Positions 15,459 through 24,329 of a stretch of DNA of 64,000 nt are shown piece by piece. The first letter of the stretch is position 1, and each line of letters starts with the position of its first letter. The stretch is taken from NCBI GenBank assembly GCA_038214535.1, contig JBBQRS010000010.1, positions 3,344-67,343 on the forward strand. The letters run 5' to 3'. The position numbers were made by a program, and so were the translations under genes. The stretch comes from JBBQRS01 sp038214535 (GTDB lineage Bacteria; Chloroflexota; Anaerolineae; CG2-30-64-16). The notes under the pieces were generated by a model. The model was not told where the DNA came from. It made no database searches and saw only the letters and a list, made by a program, of their open reading frames with translations.

Positions 15459-16583
15459 GTGCACGTCGCTATTGATTACACGCCTGCCCTGCGGCAATCG
15501 GCCGGCATCGGGCGCTATACCAGAGGGCTGGTAGCGGCGCTGGCGGAACTCGATTGCTCAAACGCGTATACGCTGCTTTCATACGGCGCGGCGATGGATA
15601 CTCACGCCTGGCCTGCCAATTTCGCCGTCCGTCATATCAGGCTATCGGAGCCAAGCATGTCGCGGTTGTGGCACCGGCTGAAAGTTCCCCTCCCCGCCGA
15701 ATGGCTTGCCGGTCGTTGCGATCTATATCACTCCCCCGATTTTACCTTGCCGCCGCTGGCGCGCGCCCGCGGTCTGGTGACGGTTCACGATCTGTCGTTT
15801 CTCACGATGCCGGAATGCGCGCCGCCTACCCTGCGCGAGTATCTTCAGCGTGTTGTACCGGCGTCTGTTGCGCGCGCCCATCACGTGTTGGCGGACTCGT
15901 CGAACACCCGCGATGATCTGGTCGCGCTCCTCAAGGTTTCCCCTGAAAAGATCAGCGTCGTGCCCGGCGGCGTGGAAGACCGCTTTCGGCCGATTGAGGA
16001 TGTGGATGCGCTCGAGGCGGTGCGAAGCCGTTATGGCCTGCCGTCCGAATTCCTCCTTTCGGTGGGCACGCTTGAGCCGCGCAAGAACTACCCGGCGCTG
16101 ATCTCCGCTTACGCCGATCTGCGCCGGCGCACCGGTTTGCCTCACCGCCTTGTGATTGCCGGCCGGGAAGGCTGGATGTACGAGCCGATTTACGAGCGCG
16201 TGGAACAGGAAGACGTCGGCGCGGACGTGCAATTTGTGGGCTACGTCGCCGATGAGGACTTGCCTGCGCTGTACAATCTTGCCGATCTATTCGTATACCC
16301 ATCGCTTTATGAAGGTTTCGGGCTTCCCCCACTCGAGGCGATGGCGTGCGGCATACCGGTGGTTTGCAGTAACACGTCCAGCCTGCCGGAGACGGTCGGC
16401 GATGCAGCGATCACCGTCGCGCCGACCGATGTCAACTCACTGTCTCAAGCGATGGAGGTCGGGCTGTTCGACTTCGGTCGGCGGGCGCAGGCCATCGAGC
16501 GGGGACGGGCGCAGGCAGATAAGTTTGGCTGGGCCGCAGCCGCCGAGAAACTGGCGGCTGCCTACACCCTGGCGATGGGTTGA
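15459..16583 (+). CDS. GT4-family glycosyltransferase
   Basis: 374 residues, GT-B fold. The N-terminal half has a glycine/arginine loop (SAGIGRYTRGL) and VTVHDLSF; the C-terminal donor domain has GTLEPRKN (near 205), VIAGREGW and the EGFGLPPLEAMACG motif (near 285), where the spaced glutamates bind the nucleotide sugar. It transfers a sugar, often mannose, to a growing glycan on the cytoplasmic side. GTG 15459 follows the GtrA gene stop after 3 bases. The sugar and acceptor are not known. Confidence 0.92.
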   Translation: MHVAIDYTPALRQSAGIGRYTRGLVAALAELDCSNAYTLLSYGAAMDTHAWPANFAVRHIRLSEPSMSRLWHRLKVPLPAEWLAGRCDLYHSPDFTLPPLARARGLVTVHDLSFLTMPECAPPTLREYLQRVVPASVARAHHVLADSSNTRDDLVALLKVSPEKISVVPGGVEDRFRPIEDVDALEAVRSRYGLPSEFLLSVGTLEPRKNYPALISAYADLRRRTGLPHRLVIAGREGWMYEPIYERVEQEDVGADVQFVGYVADEDLPALYNLADLFVYPSLYEGFGLPPLEAMACGIPVVCSNTSSLPETVGDAAITVAPTDVNSLSQAMEVGLFDFGRRAQAIERGRAQADKFGWAAAAEKLAAAYTLAMG

Positions 16584-16587
16584 TCTG

Positions 16588-17253
16588 ATGAGACGCGTTC
16601 GGTTCACCCGCAATCGGCGGGCAGAGTGGTTGCTTCTGGTGTTTCTGGGGCTGGTCGGGCTGATCGGCTACTATGGGCCGTGGGTTCCGCATCGCGCCGC
16701 CGGATTGATCGTGCTCGGGTTGGATCTGGCGGAATATGTGAAGTTCTTGCCGCAAGTGGCGGATGGAGAAACTCGGTTGGCGCGTGAGATATTCTATCTC
16801 CCGCTCATCGCGGCCAGCCTTGGGGCTTCTTTGATTGCGAGCCGCGACGCGCTGCCGCGTTGGTCTCGCTGGCTCCTTGCGTTATGTGCGATCCCGTTGG
16901 CGCTGGCGATGCTACCCCCTGCCTGGAGTCCCGCTGTTCTGCTCCAGGCGGAATTTCGCTTGCAAGTGATCGTCATTGCGAGCTGTTTGCTGGTGGTCGC
17001 GCTGATCCCGTTGCTGCGCCGCCTTCCAGATCGCGTTATATTTGCCCTGATCGCGGCGCTCAGTCTCATGGCGGCGCTTGCGCCGACGTGGGGGTTCTTG
17101 CAGGTGCTGCCGCCCATCGCAGGGCTGTATAACCACCCGATTGTTCCGGGTTGGGGATTTTGGCTCAATATGCTCGGGTTCGGCGTGGCGGCTGTGCTGG
17201 CGCTGGCGGAGCTCTTTCGCCCGACGCAACCTGCCTTTCGGGTGCCTCGCTAA
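16588..17253 (+). CDS. Membrane protein of unknown function
   Basis: 221 residues with about six hydrophobic segments (near residues 13-30, 34-50, 68-85, 93-110, 123-142, 150-170, 185-208) and a basic N-terminus (MRRVRFTRNRR). I do not recognise a family. It starts 4 bases after the glycosyltransferase stop, so it belongs to the same operon and probably works in glycan or lipid handling at the membrane. Its stop codon overlaps the stop of the convergent DUF402 gene, so no terminator separates them. Confidence 0.75.
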   Translation: MRRVRFTRNRRAEWLLLVFLGLVGLIGYYGPWVPHRAAGLIVLGLDLAEYVKFLPQVADGETRLAREIFYLPLIAASLGASLIASRDALPRWSRWLLALCAIPLALAMLPPAWSPAVLLQAEFRLQVIVIASCLLVVALIPLLRRLPDRVIFALIAALSLMAALAPTWGFLQVLPPIAGLYNHPIVPGWGFWLNMLGFGVAAVLALAELFRPTQPAFRVPR

Positions 17254-17780
17254 GCCGGATCAGGGGCCAACGGGCCGGAGATACGACTGGGGTCTATTTG
17301 CCAGTTACGGACCAGCGGCGGTGGGAACCGCCCGCGCGAGATGGCTGCCGTTAGGCGGCGCACGTGGGTCTCTGCCCGCTCGACCTGCGCAGGTTCGAGG
17401 TCTCCCGACCGGACCGCGTTCTCAAACGCGTTCTCATTGTGGACTGTCACGCCGCCGTCGTGGGAAATCCAGATGTCGAGAATCAGATCGTCGGTTCGAC
17501 ACCCATCCTGGTTGCACATGAGCGGCCCGCAAACGTCAATCTGCGTGCCAAGCAGCCGGCCCTGGGCGTCGTAGTAGCGTTCGATCACCTGATCGTCGCT
17601 GAGCAGCCAGAAACGAAACCAGATGAAGCCGTGCTCCGTGACAACATGGTCGGAGCGCCATTGTGAAGCCGGCGGCTCACCCCATATAATACGCTCGATA
17701 AAAACATCGCCCAGCAGTTCGCTTCGGTAGTCGCGGACCGCGGAAGGGTCGCCAAACTTGCCGCTTTCTATGATTTGCAC
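17250..17780 (-). CDS. DUF402-domain protein
   Basis: 176 residues from GTG 17780. The middle and C-terminus match the DUF402/FomD-like barrel: FIWFRFWL, ERYYDAQGRLLGTQIDVCGP, the acidic strand DLILDIWISHDGG, and the helical tail LEPAQVERAETHVRRL. Characterised relatives are metal-dependent nucleotide or nucleoside-diphosphate phosphatases; the role here is unknown. GTG 17780 has GGGAG eight bases upstream; in-frame GTGs at 17786 and 17837 are alternatives. The gene converges on the membrane protein gene with overlapping stop codons (CTAA). Confidence 0.75.
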   Translation of the reverse strand: MQIIESGKFGDPSAVRDYRSELLGDVFIERIIWGEPPASQWRSDHVVTEHGFIWFRFWLLSDDQVIERYYDAQGRLLGTQIDVCGPLMCNQDGCRTDDLILDIWISHDGGVTVHNENAFENAVRSGDLEPAQVERAETHVRRLTAAISRGRFPPPLVRNWQIDPSRISGPLAPDPA

Positions 17781-17840
17781 CCGCACGTCTCCCTGGTTTT
17801 CGCTATCTGGCCGATCACAACCCCAACAGGCTAACACAGC

Positions 17841-18308
17841 GTGAATGTCATGTCAACGCGCCTGACCCGAAACTCCGCGGGCGCAGGGGAACTACCCCCT
17901 GCGCCGGGCACATATGCGCTTGTGCTGCGTTTGACCGAACCGCTCCGGCCGGTTGTGGGATCGCTTGGCGCACGCGAACTTGCGGCGGGCCTGTATGTCT
18001 ATGTCGGGAGCGCCCACGGCCCGGGCGGACTGCGCGCTCGAGTCACGTGTCATCTCCGGGCGGACAAACCCACACACTGGCACATTGACTATCTCACGGC
18101 CTGTGTGACGCCTTCTGAGGTGCTTTGGGCTGCAAGCGAGCAGCGGCGCGAATGCGCATGGGTGCATACGCTTCTCGCCCTGCCCGGCGCATCTGCGCCG
18201 ATACCCGGGTTCGGCAGCAGCGATTGCGCGGCGCACTGTCCTGCGCATCTGGTCGCGTTGCCGGAGATGCCCGATCTGCCACGTGTGCTGAACGTTTTGC
18301 CCGGATAG
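17841..18308 (+). CDS. GIY-YIG (DUF123) nuclease-like protein
   Basis: 155 residues. Features of the DUF123 branch of GIY-YIG: PPAPGTYALVLRL, the GLYVYVGSAHGPGGLRARV core (YVY/YVG replaces GIY-YIG, with the catalytic-type Arg), HWHIDYL, and a C-terminal Cys/His pattern GSSDCAAHCPAHL. DUF123 also occurs fused to endonuclease III in other bacteria, which suggests DNA handling, but activity is unproven. Start GTG 17841 or ATG 17850; no clear ribosome binding site decides. Confidence 0.8.
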   Translation: MNVMSTRLTRNSAGAGELPPAPGTYALVLRLTEPLRPVVGSLGARELAAGLYVYVGSAHGPGGLRARVTCHLRADKPTHWHIDYLTACVTPSEVLWAASEQRRECAWVHTLLALPGASAPIPGFGSSDCAAHCPAHLVALPEMPDLPRVLNVLPG

Positions 18309-18322
18309 GGGGCGCGCGCCGG

Positions 18323-18907
18323 TTATGGACGAAAAACAAGCCACATATTGAAGTGGTCTGCTTGCGACAGGACAGGCTCCGCGCCCGCTGTGGTGAACAA
18401 CGTGGTGAGGGCGTCCGGGTCAAGGAAGCGACTGCGCATGAGCAACAGCTTCTCACCGAGGGCAATCCACTTGACGCCGCGTTTCCGAATATCCGGCTCC
18501 TCGATGATCACGCGACCCTGCGCCCTGGCGACGCGCAACATCTCTGCGGCCGCTAACGGCTGCGCTTCGGACGCTGTTGGCGACACGAAGTGGTGAAAGG
18601 CGTCCACGGCGAGGACGCGCTCGAAGCTCTGATTTGCGAAGGGCAGCCGGCGCACGTCTGCAAGCACACACGCCAGCCCCTTAGCGCGCGCCTGGCGTAA
18701 CATCTCCAGCGAGCGGTCGCAGATGACGATCTGTACGCCGCCCGCGGTGAGCGACCCCGCATTACGCCCGGTGCCGCCGCCGATATCCAGGATGCGTTCT
18801 CCTGCTTTGGCGTCTACGATGCCCGGCAGTGGGTCGTCTTCCGACCTTGTCAGGACGCGGTCGTAATAGCGCGCGATCAGATCGAAGTGATCGAAGGTGC
18901 GCGCCAT
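18323..18907 (-). CDS. Class I SAM-dependent methyltransferase
   Basis: 194 residues. Motif I ILDIGGGTGRNA (near residue 40) binds SAM, ICDRSLEML is the acidic loop, and RVLAVDAFHHF occupies motif post-I/IV. The C-terminal layout (RVARAQGRVIIEEPD) resembles the UbiE/Coq5 small-molecule methyltransferases, so a lipid or quinone substrate is possible. Its ATG shares a base with the stop of the DUF364 gene (TGATG), so the two are co-translated at the end of the mutS operon. Confidence 0.85.
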   Translation of the reverse strand: MARTFDHFDLIARYYDRVLTRSEDDPLPGIVDAKAGERILDIGGGTGRNAGSLTAGGVQIVICDRSLEMLRQARAKGLACVLADVRRLPFANQSFERVLAVDAFHHFVSPTASEAQPLAAAEMLRVARAQGRVIIEEPDIRKRGVKWIALGEKLLLMRSRFLDPDALTTLFTTAGAEPVLSQADHFNMWLVFRP

Positions 18908-19662
18908 CAGGCGGTGCTCGCGGGGTTGAAGATCGTAAACAGGCGCTTCCCCGCGATCTGGCGGAAGTTGGCGCCCTGGCTTACGGCGTCCAACACCACG
19001 GGAATGTCTGTGACGACTGTGCCGGAAACGGCGTCAATGCCATAATCAAAGAACAGGGGCGTCAAGGGGGTGGAAGGCCCCAGCAGCAACACAAACGCGT
19101 CTTCCCGCGGCAGCGCCGCGAGGGATTCAAACGTCCCGTTAAGCAACGTCATCCCTGTGATCGCGACGACATCGGCTTGCGGCAAGAGATGGGGCGCTTC
19201 GGTCGCCGGTCGGTCGGACGGCCCCGGATGCAACTCCAGCACCCAGCACTCTTCTGAAACGGCGCGCAGGTCATCTACAAATGGGAAATGACCGATGACG
19301 GCCACTCGTTTACCTTTGCCTCGCTCGAACAGGATTTCGTCCGCGTTACCTTCGCTCAACGTGTCGGGCGCGGGTTGATAGAGCGCGTTGATGGTCGCCA
19401 GGCCGATGCTTCGTTCGGTCTGGCTGTCGGATTTAATGAGACCGGCCAGCCCGGCAGCCGTCATGCTCTTGAGATTGCCGGCTCCGCGCACGTTGGGGCG
19501 GCCATGTTCCCGGCCTTCCGGCGTCAGTGTGGAGGCCAGCCCGGCGGATACGCGCCCTTGCGTCTCTACGACGACGGCCGTCCAGTGCGCGCCGATTCGC
19601 ACGTCGAGGACGCGCCCGTCGTTGACGACGCACGCTTCAAGTAATCGGTCTATGATTTCCAC
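18907..19662 (-). CDS. DUF364/DUF4213 putative heavy-metal chelation protein
   Basis: 251 residues. The N-terminal DUF4213 part (residues 1-85, with VRIGAHWTAVVV) is followed by DUF364: KRVAVIGHFPFVDDLR, VLELHPG, ADVVAITGMTLLNGT, VLLLGPSTPLTPLFFDYG. Members resemble the fold that binds metal complexes and are often near metal-uptake genes, but no biochemical role is fixed. It starts 15 bases after the mutS stop and overlaps the methyltransferase gene at its end. Confidence 0.82.
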   Translation of the reverse strand: MEIIDRLLEACVVNDGRVLDVRIGAHWTAVVVETQGRVSAGLASTLTPEGREHGRPNVRGAGNLKSMTAAGLAGLIKSDSQTERSIGLATINALYQPAPDTLSEGNADEILFERGKGKRVAVIGHFPFVDDLRAVSEECWVLELHPGPSDRPATEAPHLLPQADVVAITGMTLLNGTFESLAALPREDAFVLLLGPSTPLTPLFFDYGIDAVSGTVVTDIPVVLDAVSQGANFRQIAGKRLFTIFNPASTA

Positions 19663-19677
19663 GTGATGATTTCCTGT

Positions 19678-22275
19678 TCATGTCCCTTTGGCGCGCTGTT
19701 GCAGTTCATAAAGCTTGTTCAGCGCATCCAGCGGGCTGAGCGCGTTGACGTCCAGCCCCTTGAGGTCAACGATAATCGGGTCTTCCTGCGAAAACAACGA
19801 GAGTTGATAGACGGTCGGCGGCGCGTTCGAGCGACGCGGCCCTGCCGCGCCCGACGCTTCGAGGTCGTTCAAGATTTCCTGTGCCCTGGTGATGACGCTT
19901 TTGGGGAGACCGGCCAACTGTGCCACGTGAACGCCATACGAGCGATCTGCGGGGCCGGGGATGATTTTGTGCAGGAAGACGACCCGTTCCCCCTGCTCCG
20001 CCACGGCAACGTTGTAATTGGCGACGTGCGGCAACCGCTCCGCGAGATCAGTCAACTCGTGATAATGCGTCGCAAACAGCGTGCGCGCCCTGAGCTGTGG
20101 GTGATTATGGATGTATTCCACGATGGCCCATGCGATTGCCAGCCCATCATACGTACTGGTACCACGGCCAATCTCGTCCAGGATCAGGAGTGAGCGCTCC
20201 GTGGCGTTATGCAGGATGTTCGCGGTTTCGACCATTTCGACCATGAAGGTGGACTGGCCGCGCGCGATTTCATCCGACGCGCCGACCCGCGTGAAGATGC
20301 GGTCTACGATGCCGATCGAGGCCGAATCCGCGGGCACGAACGAGCCGATTTGCGCCATCAATACGATCAGGGCGACCTGGCGGATGAAGGTGCTTTTGCC
20401 GCTCATGTTGGGGCCGGTGAGGATCATCACGGCGTCATCGCCCGAAAGGTGGACATCGTTCGGCGTGAAGCTCTCCCCTGTCAGCATCTGCTCGACCACC
20501 GGATGACGGCCTGATTTTATGTCAACCTGATCGCCGTTGTGGAGCGTCGGGCGCACGTAACGAGCGTTTTCGGCGACTTCGGCTAACCCTGCGACGACAT
20601 CCAGATAGGCGATCTCTTGCGCCGTGTGCAGCGGCCGCGCCGACTGCGCGGAGATTCGGCGAAGCAGATCGTCGAAGAGCTGCCCTTCCAACTCGAGGAC
20701 GCGTTCTTCGGCGTTAAGCACCAGGGATTCGTATTCCTTCAAGTCTGGTGTGATGTAGCGTTCAGCGTTGACCAGGGTCTGCTTGCGGATGTAACCATCA
20801 GGGACAAGCCCTGAGTTGGCTTTTGTGACCTCGATGTAATAACCGAAGACCTTGTTATAGCCGACCTTGAGCGACTTGATGCCGGTGCGTTGGCGCTCCA
20901 CGGCTTCCAGGCCGGCAATCCAGGCGCGCGCGTCGCGGCTTGCCAGGTGAATGCCGTCCAACTCGGCGGAGAAGCCGGGACGGATCACGCCGGTGGTGTT
21001 CAGGGTGGCCGGCGGCTCCTCGGCGATGGCCGTTGCAAGCAGCGCCGTGATATCATCGCAGGTATCCAGTGGTTCGGCGTCCGGCCACGCGTTCAGAATG
21101 AGCGCTTTAATCTCGGCGCTGCGTTCGAGCGCCTGCCGGATGCCGACCAGATCCCGTGGGAGTGCGATGCCTTGCATACAGCGATGCGTCCACCGTTCCA
21201 GGTCGCCGAAATTTCGCAGGGCCTGGCGCAGTTCGGTGCGGGCGGGCGCGGCTCCGTGCCAGACGGCCACCGCGTCGAGTCGCCGGTTCAGGGCCTCCAG
21301 ATCGAGCAGCGGTTGGCTCAACCAGCGCCGCAGCAAGCGCCCCCCCATGGGAGTACGCGTGGCATCCAACACGCCGAGCAGCGAGCCTTGCGCGGAACGG
21401 CCGCGAATCGTTTCGGTCAGTTCGAGGCTGCGGCGTGTGGCGGGGTCGAGCATCATGAATTCGGCGGTGCTATACGTGCGCAGGCTATTCAGCCGGACCA
21501 GGCCATCGCGCTGCGTCTCCGCGACATATTGCAGCAACGCGCCGGCGGCCCGCACTGCCGCGGGATGCGCCTCCAAGCCGAACCCCTCCAGCGAACTGAC
21601 CCCGAAGTGCGTCAGCAGCTCCTGTTGCGCCAACGATTCTTCGAAACGCCAGGAGGCATAAGGCGTCACGTGGCAGTTCGCCAGCAGTTCCGTGAGTGCA
21701 GGGTCCTGGATCGGTGCGCGTGAGGCTTTGTCTTGTGTCCCCGCGACGAGGATTTCGGCCGGCGCGAGGCGCGCGATTTCATCCATGACCTTGCGGAGCG
21801 ACTCGCCGCCGTCGCTGAACTCGGCGACGGCGAACTCGCCGGTTGTGATGTCGGCATAGGCCAGCGCGGCGCGGTCCGGCTCGACGACCAAAGTCGCCAG
21901 ATAGTTGTTTGCCTTTTCCGGCAGCAGCCCCGGCTCGACGAGCGTGCCCGGCGTGACGACGCGGCGCACATCGCGGGGGACGATCTTCTCGCCCTTTGGC
22001 GGCTCGCTGCCCTGCTGTTCGGCAATGGCGACCTTATAGCCCGCGCCGATCAAGCGCGCGATATAACCGTCTACGGCATGATACGGCACGCCGGCCAGGG
22101 GTACCCGTTCGTCGTTGCCCACGGGGCGCGATGTCAGAACGACGTCGCAAACTTCCGAGACAATCCTCGCGTCGTCGTCGAAGGTCTCGTAGAAGTCGCC
22201 AAGACGAAAGAACAGGATGATATCGGGGTACTGTTGTTTCAGCGCCAGATACTGGCTGCGCATCGGGGTTGTCAT
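19678..22275 (-). CDS. mutS: DNA mismatch repair protein MutS
   Basis: 865 residues, MutS1 length. The mismatch-reading motif is at LGDFYETFDDDA (F and E, near residues 29-31); the connector, lever and clamp domains follow; the ATPase has GPNMSGKSTFIRQ (near 615), DEIGRGTSTYDG and FATHYHEL. It recognises mispairs and starts repair with MutL, which is not in this window. The ATG overlaps the stop of the upstream CHAT peptidase gene (ATGA), so mutS is translated within that operon. Transcription probably begins at the promoter near 25703-25732. Confidence 0.97.
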   Translation of the reverse strand: MTTPMRSQYLALKQQYPDIILFFRLGDFYETFDDDARIVSEVCDVVLTSRPVGNDERVPLAGVPYHAVDGYIARLIGAGYKVAIAEQQGSEPPKGEKIVPRDVRRVVTPGTLVEPGLLPEKANNYLATLVVEPDRAALAYADITTGEFAVAEFSDGGESLRKVMDEIARLAPAEILVAGTQDKASRAPIQDPALTELLANCHVTPYASWRFEESLAQQELLTHFGVSSLEGFGLEAHPAAVRAAGALLQYVAETQRDGLVRLNSLRTYSTAEFMMLDPATRRSLELTETIRGRSAQGSLLGVLDATRTPMGGRLLRRWLSQPLLDLEALNRRLDAVAVWHGAAPARTELRQALRNFGDLERWTHRCMQGIALPRDLVGIRQALERSAEIKALILNAWPDAEPLDTCDDITALLATAIAEEPPATLNTTGVIRPGFSAELDGIHLASRDARAWIAGLEAVERQRTGIKSLKVGYNKVFGYYIEVTKANSGLVPDGYIRKQTLVNAERYITPDLKEYESLVLNAEERVLELEGQLFDDLLRRISAQSARPLHTAQEIAYLDVVAGLAEVAENARYVRPTLHNGDQVDIKSGRHPVVEQMLTGESFTPNDVHLSGDDAVMILTGPNMSGKSTFIRQVALIVLMAQIGSFVPADSASIGIVDRIFTRVGASDEIARGQSTFMVEMVETANILHNATERSLLILDEIGRGTSTYDGLAIAWAIVEYIHNHPQLRARTLFATHYHELTDLAERLPHVANYNVAVAEQGERVVFLHKIIPGPADRSYGVHVAQLAGLPKSVITRAQEILNDLEASGAAGPRRSNAPPTVYQLSLFSQEDPIIVDLKGLDVNALSPLDALNKLYELQQRAKGT

Positions 22276-24326
22276 GAGAGGCTTGATACACGAAGGTCTG
22301 ACTCAGTGGCGTCGCCTAACACGGCCAGTCCGTAAGGATCGCCATACAGTACGTAAGCCAACCAGGTCGGGTTCGCCGGGTCGAGTTGTTTGATCACCAG
22401 ACGGGCCTGGTGGAGGGCCTCGCCCAGCGGCAGCGCCTGCCCCAGCAAACCGTCATAAAACTCGCGGCTGAAGCGCGCCGCGAGTTGATCGTTGACTTCC
22501 CACAGCGAACCGATAAAGGCGCTGGCCCCACTGGCAATGAATTGCAACGCCCATCCATCCAGCCCGGTCAGCCCCGCGCCGGCGCGGCTCGAATGGCACG
22601 CGTTGATGAACACGATGGGTTTGGACTGTTCCAGCCCGGCGCGCCGTTTGCCCACGATCTGGCTGGGCCGGAGGTAATCGCCGGAAAGTTTGAGCCTGGA
22701 TTCGCCGGGGTTATCGGTGTTGAAGTTGCCGTGACAGGCGAAGTGAAATAGCTCTGTTTGGCCGTCCAGGATGCGCGACTCGACCTGGTTAAACGATTCC
22801 AGCGGCCCTTGCAGGTCGGCGCGGCGCAGGCGATTGAGATCCGCGAAGTAGTCGCTTTCATCTTGTGCCGCTTGAAGATTGTCGGTGGGAGCGATCCAGA
22901 CGCCGTGCCGAATCGCGACGAAATCGGGCGCGCCCCGCCCGGCGATCCAACGCGAGAGGCGGTACATCTCGCAAAGAGGCGGGTCATCATAGAGGACCGC
23001 GCCTTCCGCGTCAGTCGCGAAGGGGCGGATGATTTCCCAGGGGATCCAGGGTTCGTCGGTCGTGATCAACAGGCTTTTGCCGCCGTAAGTGTCCCTGAAC
23101 CGGCGATATTGCTCTTTGAGCTCGGGCGAGAAAAGCCGGTCGTAGAGGTTGTAGCCGATGTCCGAGAGCTCTTTCATCGCGCGTGCTGTCTCTTCTGCGG
23201 TTTGGGCCTCGGCCTGCCGGCGCGCCATGCTGCTGAGACGATCCAACATCGGCGACAGGACGGTCAACGGGTCGGCGCCGAACTGTACCTGCCCGACTGG
23301 TTGGTGGTTGTAAGCGGCGCTGCCCGGCGAATGCAGCGTGTATGAGAGCGTCTTGCCATCCGCCAGGAGCATCACGCGTAACTCCAGATCGGGCGGCGCG
23401 GCGGCGGCGCGGATGGCCGATTCAACCGGAACGGCTTCCAACGCGACCTGTTGTGGGTCGCCCATCTGGTGATAGTCGGTGACGACACGCACTTTGAAGC
23501 TCAGGCTGCGTATGTTGCGTTCGTTCTGATAGAGGTCAATGGTGATTCGTTTGCTGCCGGCCGTGCGTGGCGTGAGGAAGAAAACCACCGGCTCGCTGTC
23601 CCGTTCGACGGCGACCTGTACGCGGCGCGCATTATCCAGTTCCGGGATCGCCTCGCCTCCGATGCTGTCCTCGATGGAAAAATCTTCGGCGGCAAGCACC
23701 AGCGTCAAATCGCCCGGCGTGACGCGAATTCCGTCCGGTTCGGAGGTGGTGAGGCGATCTTCGGCGCGCTCGCGCGCCAGATGCACGATGAGCGGGACGC
23801 GTCGTTGGGTGACGACCAGCGCGGAAGGAAAGTAGACGTTGGCGTATCGGGAAACGCGCGTCGTTGCTTCAATCGAGGCGGGAGAGTCTATTGTTGGAAG
23901 CTGATCGGCGCCCGCAAAGCTCCCATATACGATGTCCCCTTCAAAATACACGCTCCCCGCGGTCCGGTAGACCCGGAAGTCCACCAGCGCAATCAGGTCA
24001 TCGAGGAGCGTCTGGCGGTCTTCTGATGTAAGCCGCAACGTGAACTCGTCGGGCGAGCCGCAGACCGCGTCAAGCGCCGCCCCTGCGCCCGGCGGCAGAT
24101 GCTCCTGGATCGCCCACAGCCCTTCGAGAATGTTCAGTATGGGGCGAATCTCATCGGAGGTCGGGGGGCTGATGATGCCCGGCCCGCATTGCCGGATCAA
24201 TGCCTCGATCTTGCGCCGCGCTTCGTCGTCCAGGGTGGCCCACTGACGATTCAGGACGCTGAGAACGGCGTGAAGTGTCGCGGCCGCCTGGCTGCGTGCG
24301 AAGCTCATGTTGCCACTCGTTACCAT
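22272..24326 (-). CDS. CHAT-domain (caspase-like) peptidase
   Basis: 684 residues. The C-terminal 300 residues form a CHAT domain: EPWIPWEIIRPF (near 430), catalytic His in LFHFACHGNFN (near 528), catalytic Cys in IVFINACHSSRAG (near 573), FIGSLWEVND and YVLYGDPYGLAVLG. About 400 N-terminal residues are beta-rich and not a family I recognise; there is no TPR. CHAT peptidases are clan CD relatives of caspases, often activated by a partner. The gene starts 3 bases after the clostripain-like gene (ATG 24326; ATG 24308 also possible) and overlaps mutS. Confidence 0.9.
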   Translation of the reverse strand: MVTSGNMSFARSQAAATLHAVLSVLNRQWATLDDEARRKIEALIRQCGPGIISPPTSDEIRPILNILEGLWAIQEHLPPGAGAALDAVCGSPDEFTLRLTSEDRQTLLDDLIALVDFRVYRTAGSVYFEGDIVYGSFAGADQLPTIDSPASIEATTRVSRYANVYFPSALVVTQRRVPLIVHLARERAEDRLTTSEPDGIRVTPGDLTLVLAAEDFSIEDSIGGEAIPELDNARRVQVAVERDSEPVVFFLTPRTAGSKRITIDLYQNERNIRSLSFKVRVVTDYHQMGDPQQVALEAVPVESAIRAAAAPPDLELRVMLLADGKTLSYTLHSPGSAAYNHQPVGQVQFGADPLTVLSPMLDRLSSMARRQAEAQTAEETARAMKELSDIGYNLYDRLFSPELKEQYRRFRDTYGGKSLLITTDEPWIPWEIIRPFATDAEGAVLYDDPPLCEMYRLSRWIAGRGAPDFVAIRHGVWIAPTDNLQAAQDESDYFADLNRLRRADLQGPLESFNQVESRILDGQTELFHFACHGNFNTDNPGESRLKLSGDYLRPSQIVGKRRAGLEQSKPIVFINACHSSRAGAGLTGLDGWALQFIASGASAFIGSLWEVNDQLAARFSREFYDGLLGQALPLGEALHQARLVIKQLDPANPTWLAYVLYGDPYGLAVLGDATESDLRVSSLS

Positions 24327-24329
24327 TCG

